A stretch of DNA of 64,000 nt, from contig NZ_JALNMI010000002.1 in assembly GCF_023156585.1 (NCBI RefSeq), forward strand, positions 62,001 through 126,000, written 5' to 3'. Source of the DNA: Subsaxibacter sp. CAU 1640 (GTDB lineage Bacteria > Bacteroidota > Bacteroidia > Flavobacteriales > Flavobacteriaceae). This document shows, piece after piece, positions 53,052-61,148 of this stretch (position 1 is the first letter of the stretch; each line of letters starts with the position of its first letter). The notes beneath the pieces are model-generated. The model ran no database searches. It worked only from the letters and a program-made list of their open reading frames with translations, and was not told the DNA's origin. The translations under genes and the position numbers were made by a program.

Positions 53052-53603
53052 ATGAGTCATTTTAAAACGGTTGATGAATCTCGTATTTCAATTTCTGAAT
53101 TGATGCAACCGTCGCATTCCAATTTTAACGGAAAAATTCACGGAGGTTATATCCTCAATTTGATGGACCAAATTGCCTTTGCCTGCGCTTCAAAACATTC
53201 CGAAACTTATTGCGTAACAGCTTCTGTAGATACGGTTGATTTTTTGAAACCTATTGAGATAGGCGAATTGGTTACAATGAAAGCATCCATCAATTATGTT
53301 GGCAATACGTCTATGGTTGTGGGCATTCGTGTAGTTGCAGAAAATATACGAACAGGAAAAGTGAAACATTGCAATTCGTCTTATTTTACGATGGTTGCCA
53401 AGAACGATGAAGGCAATTCTGTGGAAGTTCCTGGTTTGATATTGAATGATAAACAGGAAGTGAAGCGTTTTCTAAAGGCTTTAAAGAGAATTGAGACGAA
53501 ACAATCGAGGCAAATGGAATTTGAAAATGAAGATTTCTCGCATATGGACTACCTTCATTATCTCGAAAAACATAAAGTCAAGATTGAATTACCGGACAGA
53601 TAA
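53052..53603 (+). CDS. Acyl-CoA thioesterase (hotdog fold, YciA-like)
   Basis: A 183-residue hotdog-fold thioesterase that hydrolyses acyl-CoA. Conserved elements: LMQPSHSNFNGKIHGGYILN with the GG..L turn and central helix, followed by LMDQIAFACAS, TASVDTVDFLKPIEIGE for the catalytic Asp strand, and a C-terminal basic helix with HYLEKHKVKI. It is translated right after rmuC (3-base gap). Its stop at 53601-53603 abuts the four-fold palindrome array that precedes the SatD-like gene, so no terminator is visible in between. Confidence 0.88.
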   Translation: MSHFKTVDESRISISELMQPSHSNFNGKIHGGYILNLMDQIAFACASKHSETYCVTASVDTVDFLKPIEIGELVTMKASINYVGNTSMVVGIRVVAENIRTGKVKHCNSSYFTMVAKNDEGNSVEVPGLILNDKQEVKRFLKALKRIETKQSRQMEFENEDFSHMDYLHYLEKHKVKIELPDR

Positions 53604-53707
53604 TATCATATTTTTGTGTGATATTTTAAATTATCTCATAAAAATGTGATATATTTGAATATCATTAAAATAAATGATAATTAATCTTATCATTAAAAAT
53701 TAAGATA
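53604..53707 (+). promoter_or_regulatory. Array of four 20-bp inverted repeats at 28-bp period (operator array)
   Basis: Four sites start at 53604, 53632, 53660 and 53688, exactly 28 bases apart. Each is TATC-N12-GATA: the first two are close to TATCnCA-N6-TGTGATA, the third is a perfect palindrome with 7-base arms (TATCATT and AATGATA), the fourth ends on the A of the ATG. The array fills the entire 103-base gap. A perfect -7 element, TATATTTG, is at 53650-53657, between sites 2 and 3, so a protein bound here would block the promoter. Confidence 0.85.
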
Positions 53708-54324
53708 TGACAAGTATTATCACAGGAGATATCATTAAATCCAGGACTCTAAAAAAACCTGGACTTTGGTTATCAACATTGAAAAAAGCGCTGACAACCA
53801 TAGATAGCGATGAATCGAATTGGGAAATTTTTAGAGGTGACAGTTTTCAAATCGAGGTTCCTAACATCACTGAAAGCTTCCAAGTTGCTCTATATATCAA
53901 AGCCTGCGTAAAATGTATCAAAGATTTAGATGTGAGATTGGCGATAGGCATTGGCACCAAAAATTTCGAAGGACAAAAAATCACAGAATCCAATGGTGAA
54001 GCATTCCAATTTTCGGGTGACACTTTGGAAACATTAAAGAAAGAAAAGGTCAATCTGAAAATTAAAACAACTAATAGTCATCTCGATAAAGAGCTTAACT
54101 TATATTTTAAATTGGCTTTGATTGTAATGGACCATTGGACTACAAATTCGGCAGAAATCGTTAAATTGACACTTGAACGACCAACGGCTTTACAAGAAGA
54201 ACTTGGCAAAATTATAGGTATCAACCAAAATGCCATAAGTGGACGTCAAAAAAGAGCTCATTTGGATGCAATACTGGAGTTGGACGCTTTGTACAGAGAA
54301 AAAATAAACACTTTAAAAGGATGA
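53707..54324 (+). CDS. SatD-like protein, possible cyclase-fold sensor with C-terminal HTH
   Basis: A 205-residue protein beginning IITGDIIKSR, the mark of the SatD family, whose function is not established. The layout ITGDI (Asp8), FRGDSF (Asp45), VRLAIGIG (about 79-86) and a later G.AF.FSG..L segment follows the order of class III nucleotidyl cyclases, whose two metal Asp residues sit in the same places; this is my inference. Residues about 155-200 (ALQEELGKIIGINQNAISGR) look like a helix-turn-helix. It overlaps the DUF3307 gene by 4 bases and lies immediately after the operator array, so self-repression is plausible. Confidence 0.75.
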   Translation: MTSIITGDIIKSRTLKKPGLWLSTLKKALTTIDSDESNWEIFRGDSFQIEVPNITESFQVALYIKACVKCIKDLDVRLAIGIGTKNFEGQKITESNGEAFQFSGDTLETLKKEKVNLKIKTTNSHLDKELNLYFKLALIVMDHWTTNSAEIVKLTLERPTALQEELGKIIGINQNAISGRQKRAHLDAILELDALYREKINTLKG

Positions 54325-55022
54325 TATTCTTAAAGTTATTGTTAGCACACATCATTGGAGATTTCTTTCTTCAGCCACAACAATGGGTAGAAGAAAAAGA
54401 GAAGAAGAAACTAAAATCGCCAAAACTATACCTTCACGTTCTGATCCATATACTTTTAATGTTTGTATTGCTTTGGAATTTAAGATTATGGCCAATCATT
54501 CTTGTAATTGGAGTTTCTCATTTTATAATTGACGGCATTAAACTGTCATTTCAGAAGAAAAAAACAAAAAGACTATGGTTCTTTATTGATCAAGCGCTGC
54601 ACGTTGCACTGATTGCAATTATATATTTCATCTATTTTGATGCAAATTTTGATATTGAGAATTACATCACTGAACAAAGTCTATTGTTAATCGTCTGTCT
54701 TTTATTCTTGACAATTCCGGTTTCGATTATTATGAAAACCATTTTCTTGAAATGGGATATTTCAAAATTGACTGAAGGCAATGAATCACTGGAAGATGCA
54801 GGAAAATATATCGGAATTTTAGAGCGACTGTTAGTATTTACCTTTATAATTCTCGACCATTGGGAAGCTGTCGGTTTTTTGATTACTGCAAAATCTGTAT
54901 TCCGATTTGGAGATTTGAAAGAATCGAAGCATCGTAAATTGACCGAATATATTCTGATAGGAACCTTAATCAGCTTTGGCATTGCGATCGTGGTCGGAAT
55001 CATTTTCAATTCAATTGTATAA
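54321..55022 (+). CDS. DUF3307 membrane protein
   Basis: A 233-residue inner-membrane protein with about six hydrophobic helices. The N-terminus, LKLLLAHIIGDFFLQPQQW, and the following HVLIHILLMF are the DUF3307 signature (H..GDF.LQ). A central segment has ILVIGVSHFIIDGIKL, with polar His and Asp in a membrane helix. It is coupled to the SatD-like gene by an ATGA overlap; this pairing recurs in other bacteria to my knowledge. Function unknown. A terminator begins just after its stop. Confidence 0.85.
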   Translation: MIFLKLLLAHIIGDFFLQPQQWVEEKEKKKLKSPKLYLHVLIHILLMFVLLWNLRLWPIILVIGVSHFIIDGIKLSFQKKKTKRLWFFIDQALHVALIAIIYFIYFDANFDIENYITEQSLLLIVCLLFLTIPVSIIMKTIFLKWDISKLTEGNESLEDAGKYIGILERLLVFTFIILDHWEAVGFLITAKSVFRFGDLKESKHRKLTEYILIGTLISFGIAIVVGIIFNSIV

Positions 55023-55045
55023 AAAAAGCCTATCAACGATAGGCT
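55021..55045 (-). terminator. Intrinsic terminator between convergent genes
   Basis: Arms agcctatc and gataggct with a 3-base loop. On the minus strand seven T follow directly, an excellent terminator for the T9SS-domain gene; rightward the T run is weak. Confidence 0.88.
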
Positions 55046-55069
55046 CTAATATTTTGAATTCTTAATGAA

Positions 55070-55375
55070 TTATTGTTTTACAAATCGTTTGGTTTGTGTT
55101 CCTGCTTCAGAAGTGATTCTTACCAAATAAACACCATTGTTCCATTTCGACACATCGATTGTTGAAGTCAAACCGCTCAACTGCTTGGTCAAAATCTTTT
55201 TGCCCAACACATCAAAAACCTCCAGTTTCACTTCGGTATTAGGTAAGGTCAATTCCAACTTTGTACTCGAAGGATTTTGAACAATCTTGAATTCATCAGA
55301 CTGTTTATCAATCTCTTGAGACATCATTGTCATAGAAAAAACCAAAAAAGATGCTATGAGTAGTTTTATCTTCAC
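55070..55375 (-). CDS. Minimal T9SS type A sorting-domain protein
   Basis: A 101-residue protein made almost only of a signal peptide (LLIASFLVFSMTMMS) and a type IX secretion C-terminal sorting domain at about 30-101: VEVFDVLGKKI-like strand (here LEVFDVLGKKILTKQL), then WNNGVYLVRITSEAG and the final TKRFVKQ. Normally such a domain follows a large cargo, absent here. Either this is a small surface or secreted peptide, or a relic of a larger gene. It has its own terminator and spans no frameshift. Confidence 0.82.
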   Translation of the reverse strand: MKIKLLIASFLVFSMTMMSQEIDKQSDEFKIVQNPSSTKLELTLPNTEVKLEVFDVLGKKILTKQLSGLTSTIDVSKWNNGVYLVRITSEAGTQTKRFVKQ

Positions 55376-55442
55376 TCTTAAATTTTAAGCTAATGTAATA
55401 ATTTTTAGCAGATTGCAAATGTATTTCAACGAAAAGATGTAC

Positions 55443-58295
55443 TTATTTGCTTAAATACATCTTACGTCGAGAATACAAATTATAAAATTCATCATCTTTT
55501 AAACTGTCAATGAACAAGATACTTTCTCCAGTACTTTTCATTTCTGGACCAAGTTTTTTGTTCACGTTCGGGAACTTATTGAATGAAAACACTGGTTGTT
55601 TGATTGCAAAACCATCCAAATGAGGTTTGAAATCAAAATCAGTCACTTTCTTTTCACCAAGCATCACTTTGGTAGCGTAATTCACATAAGGTTCCCCGTA
55701 AGCTTTCGCAATAAACGGAACTGTACGTGACGCTCTTGGATTGGCCTCAATAATGTAAACTTTATCATCTTTTATGGCAAATTGAATATTTATCAATCCT
55801 ACCGTTTTCAAAGCCAAAGCAATTTTTTTAGTATGATCTTTTATCTGCTGCAAGACAAACTCACCCAAATTGAATGGTGGCAATGTGGCATTACTATCTC
55901 CAGAGTGGATTCCACAAGGTTCAATATGCTCCATAATGCCTATGATGTAGACATTTTCTCCATCACAAATGGCATCAGCTTCTGCTTCGATGGCACCATC
56001 GAGATAATGGTCCAAAAGTAGTTTGTTGTTCGGCAACCCACGAAGTAAATCAACTACGTGCTCTTCCAATTCCTTTTTGTTGATGACAATCTTCATACCC
56101 TGACCACCCAACACATAGGAAGGTCTTACCAATATAGGAAAATCCAACTTATCGGCCACTGCGAGCGCTTCATCAGCATTGGTTGCCACATCAAATTCTG
56201 GATAAGGAATGTTATTGTCTTTCAACAATTTAGAAAAACTTCCTCTGTCTTCAGCCAAATCCAATGATTCAAATGTAGTTCCAATGATTTTAATGCCGTA
56301 GCGATCTAACTTCTCTGCCAATTTCAAAGCCGTTTGACCTCCCAATTGCACTATAACACCTTCAGGTTTTTCGTGTTGAATGATATCGTAGATATGTTCC
56401 CAAAATACAGGTTCAAAATAAAGCTTGTCGGCAATATCAAAATCGGTTGACACAGTTTCTGGGTTACAGTTGATCATTATGGTTTCATAACCACATTCTG
56501 AAGCGGCCAAAACACCGTGCACACAACAATAATCGAACTCAATACCTTGTCCAATTCTATTCGGCCCAGAACCCAAAACGATAATTTTCTTTTTGTTAGA
56601 AACCACACTTTCATTTGCTGGTTCCAATACGCCATCTGGTGTTTCTACTTCGTTTTCAAAGGTTGAATAGTAATAAGGTGTTTGTGCCTTGAATTCGGCA
56701 GCACAGGTATCAACCAGCTTGTAAACACGCTTGATATTGAATTCATCACGCTTTTTATAAACTTGGCTTTCCAAACAACCCAACATGTGAGCTATCTGCC
56801 TATCTCCGTAACCTTTCTGTTTGGCTTCAAGCAATAAATCGCGATCAATAGTATCAATTTTATAAGTTGAAATTTCTCTTTCAAGGTTGTGAAGCTCTTC
56901 ATATTGCTTCAAAAACCACATATCAATTTTCGTAATTTCGTGGATGCGACTCAAAGGAATTCCCATTTGGATGGCATCATAAATTACAAAAACCCGATCC
57001 CAACTGGCATATGTCAATTTTTCAATAATCTGATCGTAATCTTTATAACCTTTGCCATCGGCTCCAAGACCATTTCGCTTTATTTCCAGAGATTGTGTGG
57101 CTTTATGTAGCGCTTCCTGGAAAGAACGCCCTATTGCCATCACCTCACCTACTGCTTTCATTTGAAGACCAAGCGTTCTATCCGATCCTTCAAATTTATC
57201 GAAGTTCCAACGTGGAATTTTTACCACAACATAATCTAATGTAGGTTCAAATAATGCCGATGTCGATTTTGTGATTTGGTTACTCAACTCATCCAAGGTG
57301 TAACCAATTGCCAATTTTGCAGCAATCTTTGCAATAGGATAACCTGTGGCTTTACTCGCCAAGGCAGAAGAACGCGACACACGCGGATTGATTTCAATAG
57401 CAATGATTTCTTCTTTTTCATCTGGACTCACGGCAAACTGAACGTTACAACCGCCTGCGAAATCTCCAATACTTCGCATCATGTGTATAGCCATATCCCG
57501 CATACGCTGAAATGTGGTGTCCGACAAAGTCATGGCTGGAGCAATTGTTATCGAATCACCTGTATGAATTCCCATTGGATCCATATTTTCTATTGTACAG
57601 ATGATGACAACATTGTCATTTCTATCTCTCAACAACTCCAGTTCATATTCTTTCCATCCAATCAGAGCTTTGTCAATCATTACTTCGTGAATTGGAGACA
57701 CTTCAAGACCTCGCGTCAACAATTCATCGAAATCTTCTTTATTGTGCACAAAAGAAGCTCCTTCTCCTCCTAGTGTGTAGGATGCCCTGATCACGAGCGG
57801 GAAACCAAAATCTTGAGCAATCTCTTTGCCCTTTAGATATGAGTTTGCTGTAGCTTGGGGCGCCATTCCCACACCAATTTTAAGCATCAATTCCCTGAAC
57901 TTTTCTCTATCTTCAGTAATATTTATGGCATCAATGTCAACCCCAATTAATTTTACTCCAAAATCTTTCCAGATACCTTTTTCATCTGCTTGAATTGCCA
58001 GGTTCAATGCTGTCTGACCTCCCATTGTAGGCAACACGGCATCAATTTGCGGATGTTCTTTTAGAATTTTTATGATTGACTTGGTCGTCAATGGCAATAA
58101 ATAGACATGGTCTGCCATTGTTGGGTCGGTCATAATAGTTGCCGGATTGGAATTGATGAGAATGGTTTCGATTCCATCTTCACGAAGTGAACGCAGCGCT
58201 TGAGTTCCAGAATAATCAAATTCACAGGCTTGACCAATGATAATAGGTCCCGATCCTATTATGAGTACAGAATTGATATCTTTATGCTTTGGCAT
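55443..58295 (-). CDS. carB: Carbamoyl-phosphate synthase large subunit, lacking the MGS domain
   Basis: A 950-residue synthase using ammonia from CarA, bicarbonate and 2 ATP to make carbamoyl phosphate for pyrimidines and arginine. Two homologous ATP-grasp halves each start with a GSGP loop (LIIGSGPIIIGQACEFDYSG and VLGSGPNRIGQGIEFDYCC). After FNKFPNVNKKLGPEMKSTGE the protein stops within ~25 residues, whereas E. coli CarB continues about 120 residues as the MGS-like allosteric domain. Thus control by UMP, IMP and ornithine is probably absent. carA is not in the window. Confidence 0.95.
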   Translation of the reverse strand: MPKHKDINSVLIIGSGPIIIGQACEFDYSGTQALRSLREDGIETILINSNPATIMTDPTMADHVYLLPLTTKSIIKILKEHPQIDAVLPTMGGQTALNLAIQADEKGIWKDFGVKLIGVDIDAINITEDREKFRELMLKIGVGMAPQATANSYLKGKEIAQDFGFPLVIRASYTLGGEGASFVHNKEDFDELLTRGLEVSPIHEVMIDKALIGWKEYELELLRDRNDNVVIICTIENMDPMGIHTGDSITIAPAMTLSDTTFQRMRDMAIHMMRSIGDFAGGCNVQFAVSPDEKEEIIAIEINPRVSRSSALASKATGYPIAKIAAKLAIGYTLDELSNQITKSTSALFEPTLDYVVVKIPRWNFDKFEGSDRTLGLQMKAVGEVMAIGRSFQEALHKATQSLEIKRNGLGADGKGYKDYDQIIEKLTYASWDRVFVIYDAIQMGIPLSRIHEITKIDMWFLKQYEELHNLEREISTYKIDTIDRDLLLEAKQKGYGDRQIAHMLGCLESQVYKKRDEFNIKRVYKLVDTCAAEFKAQTPYYYSTFENEVETPDGVLEPANESVVSNKKKIIVLGSGPNRIGQGIEFDYCCVHGVLAASECGYETIMINCNPETVSTDFDIADKLYFEPVFWEHIYDIIQHEKPEGVIVQLGGQTALKLAEKLDRYGIKIIGTTFESLDLAEDRGSFSKLLKDNNIPYPEFDVATNADEALAVADKLDFPILVRPSYVLGGQGMKIVINKKELEEHVVDLLRGLPNNKLLLDHYLDGAIEAEADAICDGENVYIIGIMEHIEPCGIHSGDSNATLPPFNLGEFVLQQIKDHTKKIALALKTVGLINIQFAIKDDKVYIIEANPRASRTVPFIAKAYGEPYVNYATKVMLGEKKVTDFDFKPHLDGFAIKQPVFSFNKFPNVNKKLGPEMKSTGESILFIDSLKDDEFYNLYSRRKMYLSK

Positions 58296-58345
58296 TTGAA
58301 GTGAATGTTTTTTTATAAATTACAAAAATAGGTTTCGAAAGGATA

Positions 58346-58379
58346 CAAAAAAAGGCGCTACACCGAAGTAACACCTTTT
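58346..58379 (-). terminator. Intrinsic terminator after rpmH
   Basis: On the minus strand aaaggtgttac, loop ttcggt, gtagcgccttt (two G-U pairs) followed by a T tract. It separates rpmH from carB, 22 bases past the rpmH stop. Confidence 0.8.
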
Positions 58380-58401
58380 AAATATCAACAATTGTTAATC
58401 A

Positions 58402-58563
58402 TTATTTTTTATGTCTTGATTCAGAAGATACTGACAGCTTCTTTCTTCCTTTTGCTCTTCTACGTGCAAGGACTTTTCTACCATTGGCAGACGCCATTCT
58501 TTCTCTAAAACCGTGTTTGTTTCTTCTCTTTCTTTTTGATGGTTGAAACGTTCTTTTGCTCAT
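58402..58563 (-). CDS. rpmH: 50S ribosomal protein L34
   Basis: A 53-residue gene. The translation begins [20 protein letters not shown] and continues with [20 protein letters not shown], the invariant L34 sequence, ending in [11 protein letters not shown]34 binds 23S rRNA near the exit of the large subunit. It has a perfect promoter at 58635-58665 and its own terminator. In many phyla rpmH lies between dnaA and rnpA; here it sits before carB with no rnpA nearby. Confidence 0.97.
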   Translation of the reverse strand: MSKRTFQPSKRKRRNKHGFRERMASANGRKVLARRRAKGRKKLSVSSESRHKK

Positions 58564-58634
58564 TGTCTTATATCTTTAAAATCGGATTTTTTATCTCAAA
58601 AATAGAGTTTTGGTGGTATCTCCAAAACTGCGGG

Positions 58635-58665
58635 CAAATATACAAAGACTTTTTACTTTGACAAA
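58635..58665 (-). promoter_or_regulatory. Consensus Bacteroidota promoter of rpmH
   Basis: On the minus strand TTTG (58665-58662), exactly 19 bases, TATATTTG (58642-58635): a perfect match, about 70 bases before the rpmH ATG. Confidence 0.85.
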
Positions 58666-58829
58666 CCTAAATTTAAAAATATTTGTACTAATTTTTTTTT
58701 TGACAGCAACACTGCAAAAATTCATTACTTTTTCTGTTTATACGGTGTCCTGAAATATTCAAAATTGTACAAAACTCTTTAAAAAAATTAGTTTCTTTGC
58801 AGTTCGTTAAACGAATAATTCCATAAAAA

Positions 58830-59705
58830 ATGAAATCTCGCTTTCTATGCTTTCTGCTTCTAATAAGTACTATTTCGTTGGCGCAAACAAAACTTGAATA
58901 CAAACTATCTGTTGGAGACAATTTTACCGTTCAACAAGAAGCCAGGCAGGTAATAACCCAAGACTTAAATGGTATAGACCAGATCATTGAAAATGATCTT
59001 TTGGGAATTATGCATTTTAAAGTCATCGATTCTGAAGAAGATACATATACGATGGAAATGACATTCAAACGTTTGAAGATGTTAATGAGTTCGCCTTCTC
59101 TAGGTGAATTGTCTAATTCAGATTCAGATTCTGCAGACTCAAGTGACGTGGCTAACATGCTATTCAAAGGGCTATTGAACGTTCCTGTTATCATTATTAT
59201 GGAAAAAACAGGTAAAATAAAATCAGTAACGGGAGGGGAAAATTTGATAGCAAGTATGTTTGCATCGGCGGGAATGGACCAGCCTGAAATAATCGCTGAA
59301 TCTAAAAAACAAATGGAAAAACAGTTTGGAAGTGCTGCACTTACAAACAGTTTTGAACAAATAACGTATATATACCCAATCGAGCCTGTTGCGGTTGGAA
59401 ACCAATGGACCAATCGTTATGTAGGGAACATGAGTGCCAAAAACATTTGGTCGCTAACTGAAAATTCGGGTAATTCAATAAAAATCGATGGCTCTGCGTC
59501 GACAACTATGTCATCTATTGACGAAAACATCATAATGACATTGTCAGGAAATCAAAAAACCTCTATTAGTGTAGACCCAAGTAATGGATTATTTAAAGAA
59601 ATAACTGTAACAGGTGAGAACTCTGGCAACACGCTGTTTCAGGCTCAAAACATGACTATTCCTACCGACATTAAATCTATCATAACCTATAAAATTTTGA
59701 AATAA
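58830..59705 (+). CDS. DUF6263-type exported protein
   Basis: A 291-residue protein with a signal peptide (FLCFLLLISTISLAQ) to about residue 19. The mature part is beta-rich, beginning LEYKLSVGDNFTVQQEARQV and including TMEMTFKRLKMLM, VIIIMEKTGKIKSV and YIYPIEPVAVGNQWTN, a layout I associate with the DUF6263 family of Bacteroidota. No lipobox and no catalytic motif; likely periplasmic. Its stop is directly followed by the ATG of the next gene, so the pair is coupled. Function unknown. Confidence 0.75.
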   Translation: MKSRFLCFLLLISTISLAQTKLEYKLSVGDNFTVQQEARQVITQDLNGIDQIIENDLLGIMHFKVIDSEEDTYTMEMTFKRLKMLMSSPSLGELSNSDSDSADSSDVANMLFKGLLNVPVIIIMEKTGKIKSVTGGENLIASMFASAGMDQPEIIAESKKQMEKQFGSAALTNSFEQITYIYPIEPVAVGNQWTNRYVGNMSAKNIWSLTENSGNSIKIDGSASTTMSSIDENIIMTLSGNQKTSISVDPSNGLFKEITVTGENSGNTLFQAQNMTIPTDIKSIITYKILK

Positions 59706-60269
59706 ATGTATAATAAAAACATTAAATTAATAATTGCTCTTCTTATCATTGCTTATGCTATCTACCAATTTACGGAAGGTTTTGTTGGGGCAGGTATTAT
59801 GTGGATTCTATTTTCCTTGATTTTTGTATTTCTATATTTTAAGAATGAATTTATACTTCTCGCTTTTTTGAAGTTACGTAAACAAGATTTTGAAGGTGCC
59901 AAAAAATGGTTGAATATGATTAAAAATCCTTCAAGCGCATTGGTAAAAAAACAAGAAGGTTATTATAACTATCTTCATGGAATTATGGTCTCGCAAACCA
60001 ATATGAATGAGGCAGAAAAATACTTTAAAAACGCTGTAAATCTTGGATTGTCCATGGATCATGACATGGCTATGGCAAAATTGAATTTGGCTGGAATTGC
60101 ATTTAGCAAAAGAAGACCTCAAGAAGCAAAAATTCTGATTAAAGAGGCAGAAAAACTTGATAAAAGAAACATGCTCTCAGACCAAATAAAAATGATGAAG
60201 GACAGTATGAAAAAGGCCCAAATTCCTAACCAACATTATGGTGGTCATCGCCACGGAAGGAGAAGATAA
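59706..60269 (+). CDS. Membrane protein with TPR-like cytoplasmic domain
   Basis: A 187-residue protein with two adjacent membrane helices (about 8-24 and 28-48), then helical repeats with TPR character: FILLAFLKLRKQDFEGAKKW, YYNYLHGIMVSQTNMNEAEK, DMAMAKLNLAGIAFSKRRPQ. The C-terminus is rich in His and Arg (HYGGHRHGRRR). It starts on the base after the DUF6263 gene stop. A scaffold or interaction role for the exported partner is plausible; no family member is characterised to my knowledge. Confidence 0.7.
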   Translation: MYNKNIKLIIALLIIAYAIYQFTEGFVGAGIMWILFSLIFVFLYFKNEFILLAFLKLRKQDFEGAKKWLNMIKNPSSALVKKQEGYYNYLHGIMVSQTNMNEAEKYFKNAVNLGLSMDHDMAMAKLNLAGIAFSKRRPQEAKILIKEAEKLDKRNMLSDQIKMMKDSMKKAQIPNQHYGGHRHGRRR

Positions 60270-60286
60270 TCAATGACTTTCGTTCT

Positions 60287-60402
60287 TGCTATTGCATTTT
60301 AGTCAATAGCATACTTTGTTTATTATCGACGAACTACTTGATTTTGAGTTTTTTCTTACATTTTTTATCTGCTTGGCGAAAAATTTTGTTCAGGCAAAAT
60401 TT
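60287..60402. other. Intergenic stretch with two hairpins
   Basis: The 179-base gap holds two stem-loops: TGCTATTG (60287-60294) with CAATAGCA (60304-60311), and AAATTTTG (60381-60388) with CAAAATTT (60395-60402). Neither has a strong T run. The first may be a weak terminator for the TPR-like gene; nothing else is seen here. Confidence 0.5.
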
Positions 60403-60448
60403 CTTTAGTAGCTTTCAATAGCCTTATAATCACATCAAAAAAGTAAAC

Positions 60449-61147
60449 ATGAAAAAAGTGTTTACCATATTTCTTTTAGGATTCTCCCTTTATATGTTTT
60501 CTCAAGAACAAAAGGTTTATTTTGATGACGTCATTCTTGAACACATTAAGAGCTTTAATAAACAATGCGATTTAGCGGTTGAAAATGATAATATCGAGTA
60601 TGTAGATGTTCTTTTTGATTCATTAAACAGAACCTACCTTAAGGGTACCTTAATTTCGGATTTAAGGCTTAAGAAGATATCAGGCGGTTATTTGAAAACC
60701 GAAGATATCAAAACTCCTATTTTGCTTATCTCGAAAAAAAGTTGTTTTGTCACCCATAGAGAGGAAATAAAAGCAATCAATGAAATGGCCAATCAATATA
60801 AAGGGAAATTGGAATTTATTGTTCTCTACTGGGATAAAAAACACTTGGCTAAAAAGGCCACGAAGGGTTACAATAAAAATGTCAATATTGTATATGTAAA
60901 CGAAAGAGACAATAAGCTAGACGTCACTTTAAGTAGCATCAAAAATTCATTTGGTGTCCCTTCCTCATTCTACATAACTCAAAATAAAGAATTATCCAAT
61001 ATCGATAGGAAGTTTTATTTAAAAAACTTAAAGAAGAGTACAAAAAAAGAATTTTACGAGAATACTTATAATGATATTACTGAACTTCTACTTGAAAATG
61101 AAACTAGCAAAAAGGAAAATATAATCTCAACTAGAGGAAATAATTAA
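60449..61147 (+). CDS. Thioredoxin-fold exported protein without CXXC
   Basis: A 232-residue protein with a signal peptide (FTIFLLGFSLYMFSQ) to about residue 18. From about residue 80 the pattern matches a TlpA-like thioredoxin fold: TPILLISKKSCFVTHREEIK (strand, active-site position, helix), LEFIVLYWD (strand) and FGVPSSFYITQ, which carries the cis-proline before the last strands. The active site is SCFVT, so the resolving cysteine is missing and a disulfide reductase role is unlikely. The N-terminal ~75 residues are helical and unassigned. Convergent with cardiolipin synthase. Confidence 0.7.
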   Translation: MKKVFTIFLLGFSLYMFSQEQKVYFDDVILEHIKSFNKQCDLAVENDNIEYVDVLFDSLNRTYLKGTLISDLRLKKISGGYLKTEDIKTPILLISKKSCFVTHREEIKAINEMANQYKGKLEFIVLYWDKKHLAKKATKGYNKNVNIVYVNERDNKLDVTLSSIKNSFGVPSSFYITQNKELSNIDRKFYLKNLKKSTKKEFYENTYNDITELLLENETSKKENIISTRGNN

Positions 61148-61148
61148 A

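Noticed and set aside
53604-53707. CRISPR-like reading of the 28-bp periodic array
   Set aside because: Units are not identical, there are no separate spacers, and each unit is itself a palindrome; an operator array fits better.
57276-57773. 165-codon antisense frame within carB
   Set aside because: Cys- and His-rich composition typical of the reverse of conserved coding sequence; carB is certain.
58931-59413. 160-codon antisense frame within the DUF6263-type gene
   Set aside because: The opposite strand has a signal peptide and a coupled downstream gene; no support for this frame.
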